Shown here one piece after another: positions 1 to 8,855 of a stretch of 64,000 nucleotides of DNA. The stretch's first letter is position 1, and every line of letters starts with the position of its first letter. Source of the DNA: Bacteroidota bacterium (GTDB lineage: Bacteria > Bacteroidota > Bacteroidia > Chitinophagales > Chitinophagaceae); assembly GCA_030706635.1 (NCBI GenBank), contig JAUZOD010000008.1, positions 1-64,000 of the forward strand, read 5' to 3'. The notes below the pieces were generated by a model. It worked only from the letters and a program-made list of their open reading frames with translations. It did no database searches and was not told the origin of the DNA. Both the position numbers and the translations under genes were made by a program.

Positions 1-553
1 AATTAAGCGCCCCCGCGAACGTAGTTACATTGGCTGCTGTATCAATTTTTCGAATGGTAGAACCGCCATCCGAAACATAGATATTTCCAGAATGATCAAC
101 CGCGATACCCGCCAGTTGGTAGAAGCGTGCATCCAGTCCTTTTGCATCCACCCGGCCAAACTCTGTGGCACTGCCTGCCACCGTCGTCACCATCAGTAAA
201 CTGTCATAGGTAAAAACCGGACCTGTTATATGTTCTCCCTGATACCAGATTTCGACATGACCGGTTCCGGCCATCGAAGGAATTTTTACGATTACCTGTT
301 CATCGGTGCGGCTGATCACAGTTAGCTTCCTGCCATTGACCAAGACACTATCGAAGGCTGCTATCTGATCAAACCCTTTCCCCGTAAGTGTATCAACGGT
401 GTCGTAAGGTCCATGTGTAGGTCGCAGGGAAGAAATAGTAATACTATTGTTGACGGGATGATTATTCGGATTGCTATTTTTTGTGCAGGAAAAAGATCCG
501 AAAATAACGATCCCATAAAGTGACCCAATCCCCAAAAAATTCCTTGCGACCAT
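1..553 (-). CDS. TIG/IPT and NHL-repeat lipoprotein, C-terminus outside window
   Basis: Only the first 184 codons are present, because the gene runs off the left edge. The ATG at 553 opens a short hydrophobic N-terminus ending in Gly-Ser-Phe-Ser-Cys (Cys23), a lipobox-like signal, so the protein is probably an outer-membrane or periplasmic lipoprotein. Residues about 35-115 read as one immunoglobulin-like IPT/TIG domain (GPYDTVDTLTGKGF, then VLVNGRKLTVISRT). From about residue 125 an NHL-type repeat begins (LAGIAVDHSGNIYVSDGG). NHL propellers with an N-terminal TIG domain are common surface proteins in Bacteroidota; the ligand is unknown. Domain identity is inferred from motif reading. Alternative: any six-bladed propeller lipoprotein. 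Confidence 0.75.
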   Translation of the reverse strand, partial: MVARNFLGIGSLYGIVIFGSFSCTKNSNPNNHPVNNSITISSLRPTHGPYDTVDTLTGKGFDQIAAFDSVLVNGRKLTVISRTDEQVIVKIPSMAGTGHVEIWYQGEHITGPVFTYDSLLMVTTVAGSATEFGRVDAKGLDARFYQLAGIAVDHSGNIYVSDGGSTIRKIDTAANVTTFAGALN

Positions 554-820
554 AATACATAAATCTATTGATTTATTCGATCAATTGCAAACTTCAGGCC
601 TTTGTAAGTGCCTCTAAATTGCGGACAGCTTAATGTTAGAAAAAATGATTCATTTGATCTTGTATCCAATACAAAAACAAGCCCCACGAAGTTTTTGCAG
701 GATCAAAAGAAATTGTTAAGCATATGGGATTAAACGTTAGCTCTTCAGCTTGATCCACGTTTTGACTGGTTTAATCCTCAGCATGATATGCCTACTTTGT
801 CTTTAGATTTAATGCCGGTT

Positions 821-2107
821 TCAATTTTTTATTTTATGACCAGCTATGGCATAATAACATATAAATGCAAAAAATGGGATCGGCACAAAAAAACCGGTCG
901 CCATTCCATAGGTATCGGCGACTAACCCCATGAGTGGCGGCAACAATGCCCCACCACCCACGGACATCACCAGAAATGATGAACCTTTTTTTGTTTGTGG
1001 ACCCAGGCTCCTGATGGCCATGGCAAATATGGTCGGAAACATGATCGACATAAAAAAGAAAATTCCGTAGAGCGCCACCAACGATACCCAGCCGAATTTC
1101 AGCGATACGACAGGCAGCAGTAAACAAATAATCAAAGCATATGCTGCCAGCAAATTAGCCGGCTTAAAATATCGCATCAGGACACTTCCGGAAAAACGAC
1201 CAACCATAAATAACATAAAACCCAACGACAAAAAATAAGGGCCATCTTGCACATCGAAGTGTGGGCTCATATCGTGGTCCGTGACAAAATTAATCAGGTA
1301 ACTAAACACACCGGTTTGTGCCGCGACATAACAGGCCTGGGCAATAAAGCCCAACTTGAAATGACGGTTCTGCCACAATGGCTTTTTGGAAATGAATGAA
1401 GAACTTGCCGGATCATTGCTGTCTCCGGTGCCTGAATGTAGAGCCGGATTATAGCCGTGAGCCATTGCTTCATCTTCCTCGTCGATCTTCGGTAATTTCA
1501 GTTTCCAGAAAGTGAACGCGATGCCCGACACGATAAGCCCTATGACCAAAAAAGGCAGAATGATGGAAATCATTTTCTGCCCCTCCACATGACTGCGATT
1601 GCCGTAAATATATAAGGCAATCAGCGGTCCTATTACCCAGGCCAGACCATTGAAGGATTGGGCGATATTAATACGTCGCTCTGCGCTCTCGGGTGGGCCC
1701 AGTTTTGTTGTATATGGATTAGCTGCGGTTTCAATCGTAGCCAGGCCGGCTCCGATAATCAGCAAACACAGCAAAAACAGGACGAACGACTGTAAAGGTG
1801 CGGTTGCTGCAGCCAGCAAAGCTCCACAGGCAAAAATGGACAACCCGAAAATGATGCCCTTTTGGTATCCGTATTTTCTATTGAACATGCCCGCCGGAAA
1901 AGCCATGCAGAAATAGGCGCTGTACAGCGAGAATTGAATAAAACTGGATTGCCACTTTTTTAAATGCAGCATTTCCTGAAAATTCTTATCAAGGGTATCC
2001 AATAGACCATGGGCCACGCCCCAGGTAAGAAACAGCGCGCTAACTGCTGCAAACGGTTTTAAATAATTTATCCCGTCTTTAATAAAGATCGACTTTTGTT
2101 TTTCCAT
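821..2107 (-). CDS. FucP-like sugar:proton symporter (MFS, FGHS family)
   Basis: The 428-residue protein has the length and roughly 12 hydrophobic segments of the major facilitator superfamily. The segment ETAANPY at residues 126-132 and SFNGLAWVIGP at 151-161 are hallmarks of the fucose/glucose/galactose:H+ symporter group (FucP, GluP) seen throughout Bacteroidota. A long acidic cytoplasmic loop (about 205-245) separates the two six-helix halves. It would import a hexose or deoxyhexose across the inner membrane with protons; the exact sugar cannot be read from sequence. There is no sugar kinase or regulator beside it in the window, so the substrate cannot be inferred from context. It stands alone, with 267 nt before the next minus-strand gene. 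Confidence 0.88.
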   Translation of the reverse strand: MEKQKSIFIKDGINYLKPFAAVSALFLTWGVAHGLLDTLDKNFQEMLHLKKWQSSFIQFSLYSAYFCMAFPAGMFNRKYGYQKGIIFGLSIFACGALLAAATAPLQSFVLFLLCLLIIGAGLATIETAANPYTTKLGPPESAERRINIAQSFNGLAWVIGPLIALYIYGNRSHVEGQKMISIILPFLVIGLIVSGIAFTFWKLKLPKIDEEDEAMAHGYNPALHSGTGDSNDPASSSFISKKPLWQNRHFKLGFIAQACYVAAQTGVFSYLINFVTDHDMSPHFDVQDGPYFLSLGFMLFMVGRFSGSVLMRYFKPANLLAAYALIICLLLPVVSLKFGWVSLVALYGIFFFMSIMFPTIFAMAIRSLGPQTKKGSSFLVMSVGGGALLPPLMGLVADTYGMATGFFVPIPFFAFICYYAIAGHKIKN

Positions 2108-2308
2108 TAATTGTGTATTCTTATTTTAAATAATCCTTTTCTATTCCTGATGCTTTTCTCTCAAATAAATATTTCCGTACGTCACCTACCTGCCATGCTC
2201 CTGCAACACCCCTCTATATTGCCATTGCCATCCGGTCTCTGGTTTGCTGCCTGTTCGATGCGATAAACATTTCATCTCAGCAGGTCGGAGAGCAAAAGCA
2301 ATTTCTTC

Positions 2309-2761
2309 TTATTGCCCATTCTGCTCAAGCCCATATCGTATTGCCGTTTCCAGTATATCAACATTTATATCTTTCAGCGCTTTGAACTTGATGCAATATC
2401 CGCTCACGCTTGCCCTGCCGAGCTTTTCTCCATAGGTCCCGGCCAGGTATTTCTTATCTTTAATACCAAGGATATAGACAGAGATTCCGGTTGTGTTTGC
2501 GCTCAGGCCGATTTGATAAAACTCCCTGGTTTTTCCATCGGCGTATTTCATGGTATGCAGTCCATAGCCGATATTGGGGTTAGAAACGACTTTATTTTCG
2601 CTGTTTTTACCATCGAGGAACCACAATTTACATGCAGGCATTACCTGAAGTATTATCCGGTGCAGGGCCTGCATGTCGCTGCGTTTTGGTTCGGGTTGGG
2701 CGGTAATATACTGTTTAATCTGTTCCTGTACGGTCATATAAAATTTAGTGGTTACGCTCAT
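2309..2761 (-). CDS. DUF1801 (YdhG-like) domain protein
   Basis: A 150-residue soluble protein that reads as a DUF1801/YdhG-like domain: an early helix with QIKQYITAQPEPKRSDMQAL, then LWFLDGKNSENKVVSNPNIGYG, and a C-terminal segment about co-variation of lysines (GRASVSGYCIKFKAL). Members of this small alpha/beta family have an iron-chaperone-like fold (similar to frataxin) but no agreed function. The start could also be the Met at residue 9 (ATG at 2737), which leaves a more typical N-terminus. It is monocistronic with intergenic DNA on both sides. The plus-strand reading across the same interval is a shadow. Confidence 0.72.
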   Translation of the reverse strand: MSVTTKFYMTVQEQIKQYITAQPEPKRSDMQALHRIILQVMPACKLWFLDGKNSENKVVSNPNIGYGLHTMKYADGKTREFYQIGLSANTTGISVYILGIKDKKYLAGTYGEKLGRASVSGYCIKFKALKDINVDILETAIRYGLEQNGQ

Positions 2762-3134
2762 CGCTATTCAGCGACGCTTTGATTTTAGCCTCTTGGTTTC
2801 CTGCATATAGATCAAAGTGTAAACTGTACCCAAACCTGTCGCCAACTCCTGTATTTACGAAACTTAAGGTAAACACTTTCATAAGAAACGCCAAAAGATG
2901 CCCATTCCCGAATATCCCAAAATACCGCAATCACTTCAATGCATGTAAAACGGATCGCAAATTATGTGTTATGCCGAAGATTGGAAATATTTCATGGATA
3001 ATTGTTTTACGGATTACGGGAATAACCACCCGGGGGATAAATTTTAGAAGATAACCCTTAACTTGTGTTTTACCTGTTTTCGCGTTTAAAACGTCTGGGT
3101 CAAAGTAAAACCGGTCACCTTAGTCGAGCATCGC
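2762..3134. other. Intergenic region without a convincing gene
   Basis: This 373-nt stretch separates the divergently transcribed DUF1801 gene and the TMEM175-like gene. Short open frames exist on both strands (61 codons minus, 91 codons plus) but neither looks like a protein: they are rich in rare, unpatterned residues and overlap each other. It presumably holds the promoters of both flanking genes, but no clear TAnnTTTG element stands out. Confidence 0.5.
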
Positions 3135-3782
3135 ATGAGAGCGTATGATCAAATTTCAGGGAAAAATGTTCAACGCATAGAAGCGTTAAGCGACGGGGTA
3201 TTCGCCATCGCTTTAACACTGCTTGTACTTGACGTCAGGGTGCCGATCCGTGAACATGTCGTCTATGAAAAAGACCTGATGGTGGAATTTTCCCAACTCA
3301 CCCCAAAGCTGCTTACCTATATTCTGAGTTTTATGACGCTGGGCATTTTCTGGACGGCACATTCTTCGCAATTCCACTACATTGATAAAAGTGACCGGAA
3401 TTTCAACTGGATCAATCTGTCCTTTTTACTTTTTGTTACCACGACGCCTTTTACCACGGCATTTTTGAGCGAATACATCACTTTCCGGTTCGCGGTGGCC
3501 ATCTACTGGCTCAATCTTTTTCTGCTGGGGATCATGTTAGGCAGGATACTAAGTTACGCCTACAAGCATAATTATTTTAAGGATACCGTGCATGAAAAAG
3601 ATGAAATAAGAAAGGCGATGCTGCGAAGGGGAATTCTCGCTCAATCTCTGTACGCGGCCGGGGCGCTTCTTTGTTTTATAAGCACTTATTTGAGCATTGC
3701 CATTCTGACTCTGGTTCAATTCTACTTCGTTTTGGCAATATTTCCAAAATCAGGATCAGGGGTTGCACTCAAAAACAGATAG
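3135..3782 (+). CDS. TMEM175-like potassium channel (DUF1211)
   Basis: The 215-residue protein has about six membrane segments and begins with the family signature: RIEALSDGVFAIALTLLVLDV-like, residues 14-34. In TMEM175 channels the first helix carries an FSDGVFAI motif and lines the pore; bacterial members are tetrameric K+ leak channels with one such repeat per subunit. Here the Phe of the FSD motif is Leu (Leu18), a conservative but notable change. No channel regulator or K+ transport gene lies nearby. It is preceded by a 373-nt gap and appears to be a single-gene unit. Family assignment is firm; ion selectivity is inferred. Confidence 0.85.
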   Translation: MRAYDQISGKNVQRIEALSDGVFAIALTLLVLDVRVPIREHVVYEKDLMVEFSQLTPKLLTYILSFMTLGIFWTAHSSQFHYIDKSDRNFNWINLSFLLFVTTTPFTTAFLSEYITFRFAVAIYWLNLFLLGIMLGRILSYAYKHNYFKDTVHEKDEIRKAMLRRGILAQSLYAAGALLCFISTYLSIAILTLVQFYFVLAIFPKSGSGVALKNR

Positions 3783-4007
3783 GCCAACTATGGAAAAACT
3801 TTCCGGGACAGGTATTTTCCTGAAGCAGCCATAATAGTAGTAGTAATAGTAGGGAAAAATCTAAAATTAGCACTGTCTGTCCTAAAATCGAGAAGGCTTC
3901 AAAGCTTTTAAATCTAACTATATAATCCTGACAAAAATCACCCTTACAACTATTAATTATCATGAAAATGCTAGAATACATCAATGAGCTTTAGAAAAAA
4001 AAGTAAA

Positions 4008-4481
4008 ATGAATCAAACTCACATACATTTAATAATAACCCACTTGCCTATTTTTGGTTCCTTATTAGGAGGCTTGGTACTTGCCTACGGTTTATTAACC
4101 AAAACCAAACAAACCTTAATAGCTGCCTACATTTTGTTAATCATATCTTCACTGGGAGCCGTTATCGCATATTTGACAGGTGAAGGGGCTGAAGAAGGTG
4201 TGGAAAAAATCCCCGGTATAGTCAAAAACATGATAGGTCAGCATGAAGATGTTGCCCTCATTGCTTTAATCTCACTTATCCTGTTGGGAATAAGTTCAAT
4301 ATTCGGATTTTTTTTCGCTGCCAAACAATCAGCACTAACATTCAAAATAGCATTAATAATACTTATTATTTGCTTTATAAGTTTCGGAATAATTTCTTAC
4401 ACAGGCTATTTGGGTGGGAAAATAAGGCATACGGAAATTGATAATAAACCGTCAGTCGTTATACAACCATCCAAAGAATGA
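4008..4481 (+). CDS. DUF2231-like four-helix membrane protein
   Basis: About 157 residues with four hydrophobic segments. The start is taken at the ATG of MNQTHIHLIITHLP (4008) because the eight codons upstream from an ATG at 3984 are Lys/Ser-rich and unlike the family; either is possible. The N-terminal HLIITHLPIFG, the loop TGEGAEEGVEKIPGI and the His-Glu-Asp pair in IGQHEDVAL resemble DUF2231 membrane proteins, some of which may bind haem through conserved histidines. The function is unknown. It lies alone between two gene-poor gaps. Confidence 0.7.
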   Translation: MNQTHIHLIITHLPIFGSLLGGLVLAYGLLTKTKQTLIAAYILLIISSLGAVIAYLTGEGAEEGVEKIPGIVKNMIGQHEDVALIALISLILLGISSIFGFFFAAKQSALTFKIALIILIICFISFGIISYTGYLGGKIRHTEIDNKPSVVIQPSKE

Positions 4482-5125
4482 CCCAACTATAATGATCAAT
4501 TATACTCGTACCGACAGACTTTTCTGATAATTCAAAGGCAGGTTTTCCTGAAAATATAAAATTGCACCAACACTTTACCGGGCGCAGTTTCATGTGAAAA
4601 ATGATTAGTTATCAAACAGGTAATCACTCGGATCGTTGGACACGTCCGTCATACAGATTAGGTTTTATGTAAAGAATTATGGTATTACCAAATGATAAAG
4701 CGAGCTATAAAATTTAGAAATTTTTCCTCCGTGCTTATAGCGACAATTGTTTGTACTCGCCTCTGATGTCAGTTTTTTTTACGGAAACTATACTTCCAAT
4801 GCTCGCAACCGACCTTTTGTATCTTCGGTATTAAAATTGAGATGGAATAATGATTCCAAGCTCGTGCAGGCGCCAAACATGTCTTTTTATGAGCGCCTGC
4901 TTTCTTTTTATCATATAAGCGTTATTATCTGGTTCCCGATATGGCTCCCGATTTTTCAGTACCCATAATCTGGCTACCAAACCAACGTAAATCGCAAAAC
5001 CGGATTTAGTAACAGATTAGGAGCGAATAAAAGGCTACTAAAGGCGAAGAAAAGCAACAAAAGGCAAATGAAATATGTTTAGAACATGCGTCAACCGCGG
5101 GAAACGCGCATCAATCGTGGATTGG
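4482..5125. other. Long intergenic region, no supported gene
   Basis: This 644-nt AT-rich gap lies between the DUF2231-like gene and the end of mnmE. A 73-codon plus-strand frame at 4747-4968 has no recognisable domain and is not called. A purine-rich stretch at about 5020-5070 repeats the words AAAGGC and AAGCAA. I see no terminator with a U-tract, no tRNA and no insertion-sequence ends. Confidence 0.45.
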
Positions 5126-6490
5126 TCACTTCCCGATACAAAACTTCCCAAAAATCCAACTCAGCTGTTCTTCATTCGTGACCTCACCGGTAATCTCGCC
5201 GAGATAATGCAAACTCCGCCGGATATCCGGGGAAAGCAGATCACCGGGCAATCCGGAATCCAGGCCGGCGCGGATATCGCTGAGTGCGGCGCGCACCTGC
5301 GCCAGGGCATCGTAGTGGCGGATGTTCGTAACGATCGTGCCTTCGGTCTGCGTTTTGCCGGCGAGTACGAATTGCACCAGGCTTTGCTTCAGCGAAATTA
5401 TTCCGGAGGAAGTTTTCGCCGAGATCTGTATCAGCGCAGGGTCACGGAATTTTTCTTCCAGTTCCTCATTGGGGATCAGGTCCGTTTTATTGAGCACACG
5501 CAATAATTTTTTTCCTTCCATGGACAGGGCATCTTCCAAAACGGGATCCGTGGCATCGAGGATCTGCAATACAATATCGGCCTGCGTTATTTTTTCCCTG
5601 CTTTTTTCCATGCCCATGTGCTCGATCTGATCCTCGGTGTGCGTACGAATCCCCGCCGTGTCGATCAGCCGGAACTGGATGCCTTCGATCATGATGAGCT
5701 CTTCAATGGTATCGCGGGTGGTGCCGGCCACCTCACTCACGATGGCGCGCTGCTCGTTTAATAAAGTATTCAGCAGGGTGGATTTCCCGGCATTCGGTTT
5801 TCCAACAATCGCCACCTGCACGCCATTCCGGATCACGTTGCCAAAACGAAAAGAATCTATCAGCCGGTCCGTTACCCGTTGCGCTTCTTCAATCAGGGTG
5901 TAGAACTTTCCGCGGTCGGCGAACTCTACGTCTTCCTGGGAGAAATCAAGTTCCAGTTCCATCAGCGCAGAAAAACCGAGCAACTGGTCGCGAAGGGATT
6001 TCAGATCATCTGCAAATCCGCCGCGCATCGTGTGCAATGCCGACAAACGTGATGCTTCCGAATGACTGGCAATCAGATCCGCAATGGCTTCCGCCTGGGT
6101 GAGATCCATCTTCCCCTTTAAGAATGCTCTTTGGGTGAATTCACCGGCCCGCGCCATGCGTGCTCCGCCGGAAAGGCAGGCTTCCAAAATCCTTTCCTGC
6201 ACATAAGGAGAACCATGACAGCTGATCTCCACCACGTCTTCACCGGTATAAGAACGGGGAGCCAGATACAGCGAAACCACTACTTCATCCAACAGCTGAT
6301 CCCTATATTTTAAAAAGCCGACATGCAGACTATGAGATGCCTGCGCCGACAGATCCTTCGATGGAAACAAATGCTTAACTATTTCCACAGCCCGACCCCC
6401 GCTCAGCCGGATCACGGCAATCGCCCCAATGCCCGGCGGTGTTGCGAGCGCAACAATGGTATCGTCCCAGCCTGTTAGTTTTCCCAGCAT
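5126..6490 (-). CDS. mnmE: tRNA modification GTPase MnmE
   Basis: MnmE works with MnmG to install carboxymethylaminomethyl groups on the wobble uridine (U34) of certain tRNAs. The 454-residue length is standard. The N-terminal tetrahydrofolate-binding domain spans residues about 5-120, and the G domain about 220-380 with P-loop GKPNAGKS (230-237), DTAG (277-280) and NKTD (334-337). The last four residues are Cys-Ile-Gly-Lys, the invariant catalytic C-terminal motif. The gene is followed upstream, on the tonB side, by a repeat element and a terminator, so it is probably transcribed alone. Confidence 0.97.
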   Translation of the reverse strand: MLGKLTGWDDTIVALATPPGIGAIAVIRLSGGRAVEIVKHLFPSKDLSAQASHSLHVGFLKYRDQLLDEVVVSLYLAPRSYTGEDVVEISCHGSPYVQERILEACLSGGARMARAGEFTQRAFLKGKMDLTQAEAIADLIASHSEASRLSALHTMRGGFADDLKSLRDQLLGFSALMELELDFSQEDVEFADRGKFYTLIEEAQRVTDRLIDSFRFGNVIRNGVQVAIVGKPNAGKSTLLNTLLNEQRAIVSEVAGTTRDTIEELIMIEGIQFRLIDTAGIRTHTEDQIEHMGMEKSREKITQADIVLQILDATDPVLEDALSMEGKKLLRVLNKTDLIPNEELEEKFRDPALIQISAKTSSGIISLKQSLVQFVLAGKTQTEGTIVTNIRHYDALAQVRAALSDIRAGLDSGLPGDLLSPDIRRSLHYLGEITGEVTNEEQLSWIFGKFCIGK

Positions 6491-6499
6491 GCTATGTGG

Positions 6500-6596
6500 G
6501 TTGATAGTTGATGGTTGATGGTTGATGGACTTTAGTTGTGAATCCGCAATTAAATTTCTTCATTATCAAATTTTCAAATCCCCAAATTTTCAAATT
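6500..6596. repeat. Heptad/octad intergenic element, copy A
   Basis: Four tandem heptads of the TTGATGG type (6500-6528, the first one variant TTGATAG) are followed by the family core with GTGAATCCGC and then by an array of the octad type, CAAATNNN on the plus strand (about 6567-6596), instead of the complementary heptads. It looks like a mosaic of the two element families described in this window. It lies between tonB and mnmE, both on the minus strand. Confidence 0.75.
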
Positions 6597-6636
6597 AAAA
6601 AAGGCTGTCAAAGATTCCGCATCTTCAACAGCCTTT
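6595..6636 (-). terminator. Rho-independent terminator of the exbB-tonB operon
   Basis: AAGGCTGT (6601-6608) pairs perfectly with ACAGCCTT (6628-6635) around a 19-nt loop. Read on the minus strand, the hairpin is followed directly by a run of six U. It sits 20 nt beyond the stop codon of tonB. Confidence 0.88.
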
Positions 6637-6656
6637 ACGATTAAATATCAGTCTGC

Positions 6657-7475
6657 TTATTGCGATTCCAATTTGAATACAATTGGCTGCTTCTTATAAG
6701 ATTTTACTTTACGTCCGTTCTGGATGGCCGGCGTCCAGGAACCACTTTTCTTGATTACCCGGATGGCTTCCTGCCGCAATTCCGCCGGACCGCTTACGGC
6801 TTCCACATCGCTCACGTTGCCTTCCTTATCCACAATAAACTGAACCACTACAGCCCCCTGAATTTCATTGGAGGCGGCATCATCGGGATATACGAGGTTC
6901 TTCTGTAGGTAACGCGCCCAAGCGGCCATTCCCCCCGGATAGGTGGATTCTATCTCCACCTTGGTAAAGGTCTTGTCGTAATCCGTATTGTCCTTAGGCG
7001 CTTCCACGATACCCTTGCCCTGATCTACGGGCGGGGCCGTAATATTATCATCCTTTATCCCCTCCTGGTTAACGACACCGATCTTGGTATCTTCCAGCTT
7101 TTCCACTTCGGGTGGCTTTTCCTCTTCTTTCACCTCTTCGTCTTTTACAATTTTCGGAGGGGTGAACTTGGCCATTTCCACTTTGGGTGGTTCCACTTTC
7201 GGAGGTGGAGGGGGTGGGGGGAGTTCTTTTTTCTCCTGCTGGATATCTTCCAGCTGAACATCCTGCACCACCATTGCCTTTGTTTTCTTGCTATCGTTAA
7301 TATTGCTGATGATAAAACCCAGGGTAAGCAGTAAAACGACTGCCGCCGTCACCAGCATGGCAATCCGCAGGCGCTTGTTATAGGTCTTCCGTAATTCGTA
7401 AGCCCCATACGTCTTGTTTCTTCCCTCGAAGATGATGTCAAGCACATCGGCCGTTAGTATTTTGTTAATTTCCAT
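6657..7475 (-). CDS. tonB: TonB energy-transducing protein
   Basis: The 272-residue protein has the TonB layout: a short cytoplasmic part with the Bacteroidota-type start (IFEGRNKTYGAYELRK), one membrane helix at about 37-58, a proline run of seven at about 86-95 and a Pro/Lys/Glu-rich periplasmic spacer, then a C-terminal TonB domain (about 185-272, TYPGGMAAWARYLQKNL). It couples the ExbB/ExbD proton motor to outer-membrane receptors. It is the last gene of an exbB-exbD-exbD-tonB operon and is followed by a strong terminator. Confidence 0.94.
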   Translation of the reverse strand: MEINKILTADVLDIIFEGRNKTYGAYELRKTYNKRLRIAMLVTAAVVLLLTLGFIISNINDSKKTKAMVVQDVQLEDIQQEKKELPPPPPPPKVEPPKVEMAKFTPPKIVKDEEVKEEEKPPEVEKLEDTKIGVVNQEGIKDDNITAPPVDQGKGIVEAPKDNTDYDKTFTKVEIESTYPGGMAAWARYLQKNLVYPDDAASNEIQGAVVVQFIVDKEGNVSDVEAVSGPAELRQEAIRVIKKSGSWTPAIQNGRKVKSYKKQPIVFKLESQ

Positions 7476-7528
7476 GATGGATTCTTTTCTTGTATAAACT
7501 GAATTTACTAAAATTCCGCCTCCCTGAT

Positions 7529-8062
7529 TTAACCACCGTTGGCCGCTTCCGTTTTCTGGATCAGCTGGTATTCGGTCGGTGAAATATCCACCATCGCATA
7601 ACGCTTAACCTCATCGATGGTCATTTCATCCAGGATATTCACCGTATTCTTATAGGAAGCATCCTGGGTAGGTTTCAAAACCACCACGAAATCCTTGGGA
7701 TCCGTTCTTCTCTTCTTGTCCAGCACAATGTCCCGGACTTTCTTAAACGTGGTCTGCAGCATTTTGGTGGGGTCGTCTCCTTCGTAATAATAGATCTTGT
7801 CATTCTTGCCCAGCATCAGGGTGATGACGGCTGAGTTTTTCACCTTGTTCTGTTCTTCGGGATTCTTCACATCCTTAGGCAGGAACATCCGCATGGCGGT
7901 TGGCTGACTCATCGTGGTCGTGAATATGAAGAAGGTGATCAGCAGGAAACCCAGATCACACATCGGGGTCAGATCCACCCTGGTGGAAAGCTTTTTCCCT
8001 TTTTTGACGCCGGGACCCTTTTTATGCTTGCCCCCGCCGCCCGAGGTATCCATTTCTGCCAT
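7529..8062 (-). CDS. exbD: ExbD/TolR-family biopolymer transport protein
   Basis: A 177-residue single-pass inner-membrane protein. The Gly/Lys-rich cytoplasmic tail (about 1-30) is followed by the transmembrane segment with LTPMCDLGFLL, whose Asp is the proton-carrying residue of ExbD/TolR. The rest is periplasmic. It follows another exbD and precedes tonB in the same operon. Bacteroidota commonly encode two ExbD paralogues in tandem that probably form a mixed dimer in the motor; which TonB receptors they serve cannot be told. Confidence 0.93.
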   Translation of the reverse strand: MAEMDTSGGGGKHKKGPGVKKGKKLSTRVDLTPMCDLGFLLITFFIFTTTMSQPTAMRMFLPKDVKNPEEQNKVKNSAVITLMLGKNDKIYYYEGDDPTKMLQTTFKKVRDIVLDKKRRTDPKDFVVVLKPTQDASYKNTVNILDEMTIDEVKRYAMVDISPTEYQLIQKTEAANGG

Positions 8063-8093
8063 AAAAACAAATTTTTATTGAATAATATAGATT

Positions 8094-8768
8094 TTAATCA
8101 GATGACCCCTTGGTGCCGGTAGCCACATTGGTTTTATACAACTCCGTACCAACCGGAACTGCAACCGGGTTGGTGACGATCTGAAACTTCATGAGGTCGT
8201 TCCGTTTCAACGCCCAGATCACGCCACCGAAGGAAGGATACTTGGAAGCATCATCCCCTTTCACCACAATATTCATCTTATCCCCCTGAAATGCCGTCTG
8301 CGCAGCCCTGAACCAGTCCACCATCTCGTTGGCATTGCTGTCCAGCACCGGAATCCCGGGGAGGTTGATGTTCTTCAGGTCGTCGGGCGACTTATCCAGA
8401 AAACTCTTCAGCTGGGCAAAAGGAACACCGATATATGCATTTGGCGTATTGGTAAAGTTCTTTTTCTCAGCCGGGGTCAGACCCAGATTCTTGGTCGTGT
8501 TGATATCATCCAGGATACCCGCTTTCTGCGTGGGGTTTGATTCCGAAACGGAGAAATAGACTTTCCCATTTTTATCTATCGTCACCTGTACCACATTCTT
8601 ATCCAGCACCACTTTAGTTGACACCGAATTCGGGGTATTCACCTTGAGCGCTTCCGGCGGCTTGAATTTGGTAGCCAGGATAAAGAAGGCCAGCAACAGG
8701 AAAGCCACGTCGCACATGGCCGTCATGTCAACGGTCGTACTCTTCCTGGGTAATTTTGCTCTTGCCAT
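8094..8768 (-). CDS. exbD: ExbD/TolR-family protein, enlarged periplasmic domain
   Basis: The start is placed at the ATG of MARAKLPRKS (8768); an upstream ATG at 8804 would add 12 residues of unlikely sequence. The 224-residue product is clearly longer than a usual ExbD (about 140-180). It has the same basic tail and a transmembrane helix containing VDMTAMCDVAFLL with the essential Asp. The extra length lies in the periplasmic part, which contains an insertion (about 85-165) absent from the downstream paralogue. It is the first of two tandem exbD genes after exbB. Confidence 0.92.
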   Translation of the reverse strand: MARAKLPRKSTTVDMTAMCDVAFLLLAFFILATKFKPPEALKVNTPNSVSTKVVLDKNVVQVTIDKNGKVYFSVSESNPTQKAGILDDINTTKNLGLTPAEKKNFTNTPNAYIGVPFAQLKSFLDKSPDDLKNINLPGIPVLDSNANEMVDWFRAAQTAFQGDKMNIVVKGDDASKYPSFGGVIWALKRNDLMKFQIVTNPVAVPVGTELYKTNVATGTKGSSD

Positions 8769-8855
8769 AGTAATGATTAAATAATATTTGCTAATATGAT
8801 CCAAAAAAAACCCTTTTCCATAAAATCCCTGCGGACTTTTACTGAGGGATCCGGA

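Noticed and set aside
2745..3054. Two short open frames on opposite strands upstream of the TMEM175-like gene
   Set aside because: They overlap each other and have unpatterned residue content, so neither is supported as a gene.
4747..4968. 73-codon plus-strand open frame in the long gap
   Set aside because: No recognisable domain, no promoter and no conserved composition; it overlaps no other signal and is likely a chance frame.
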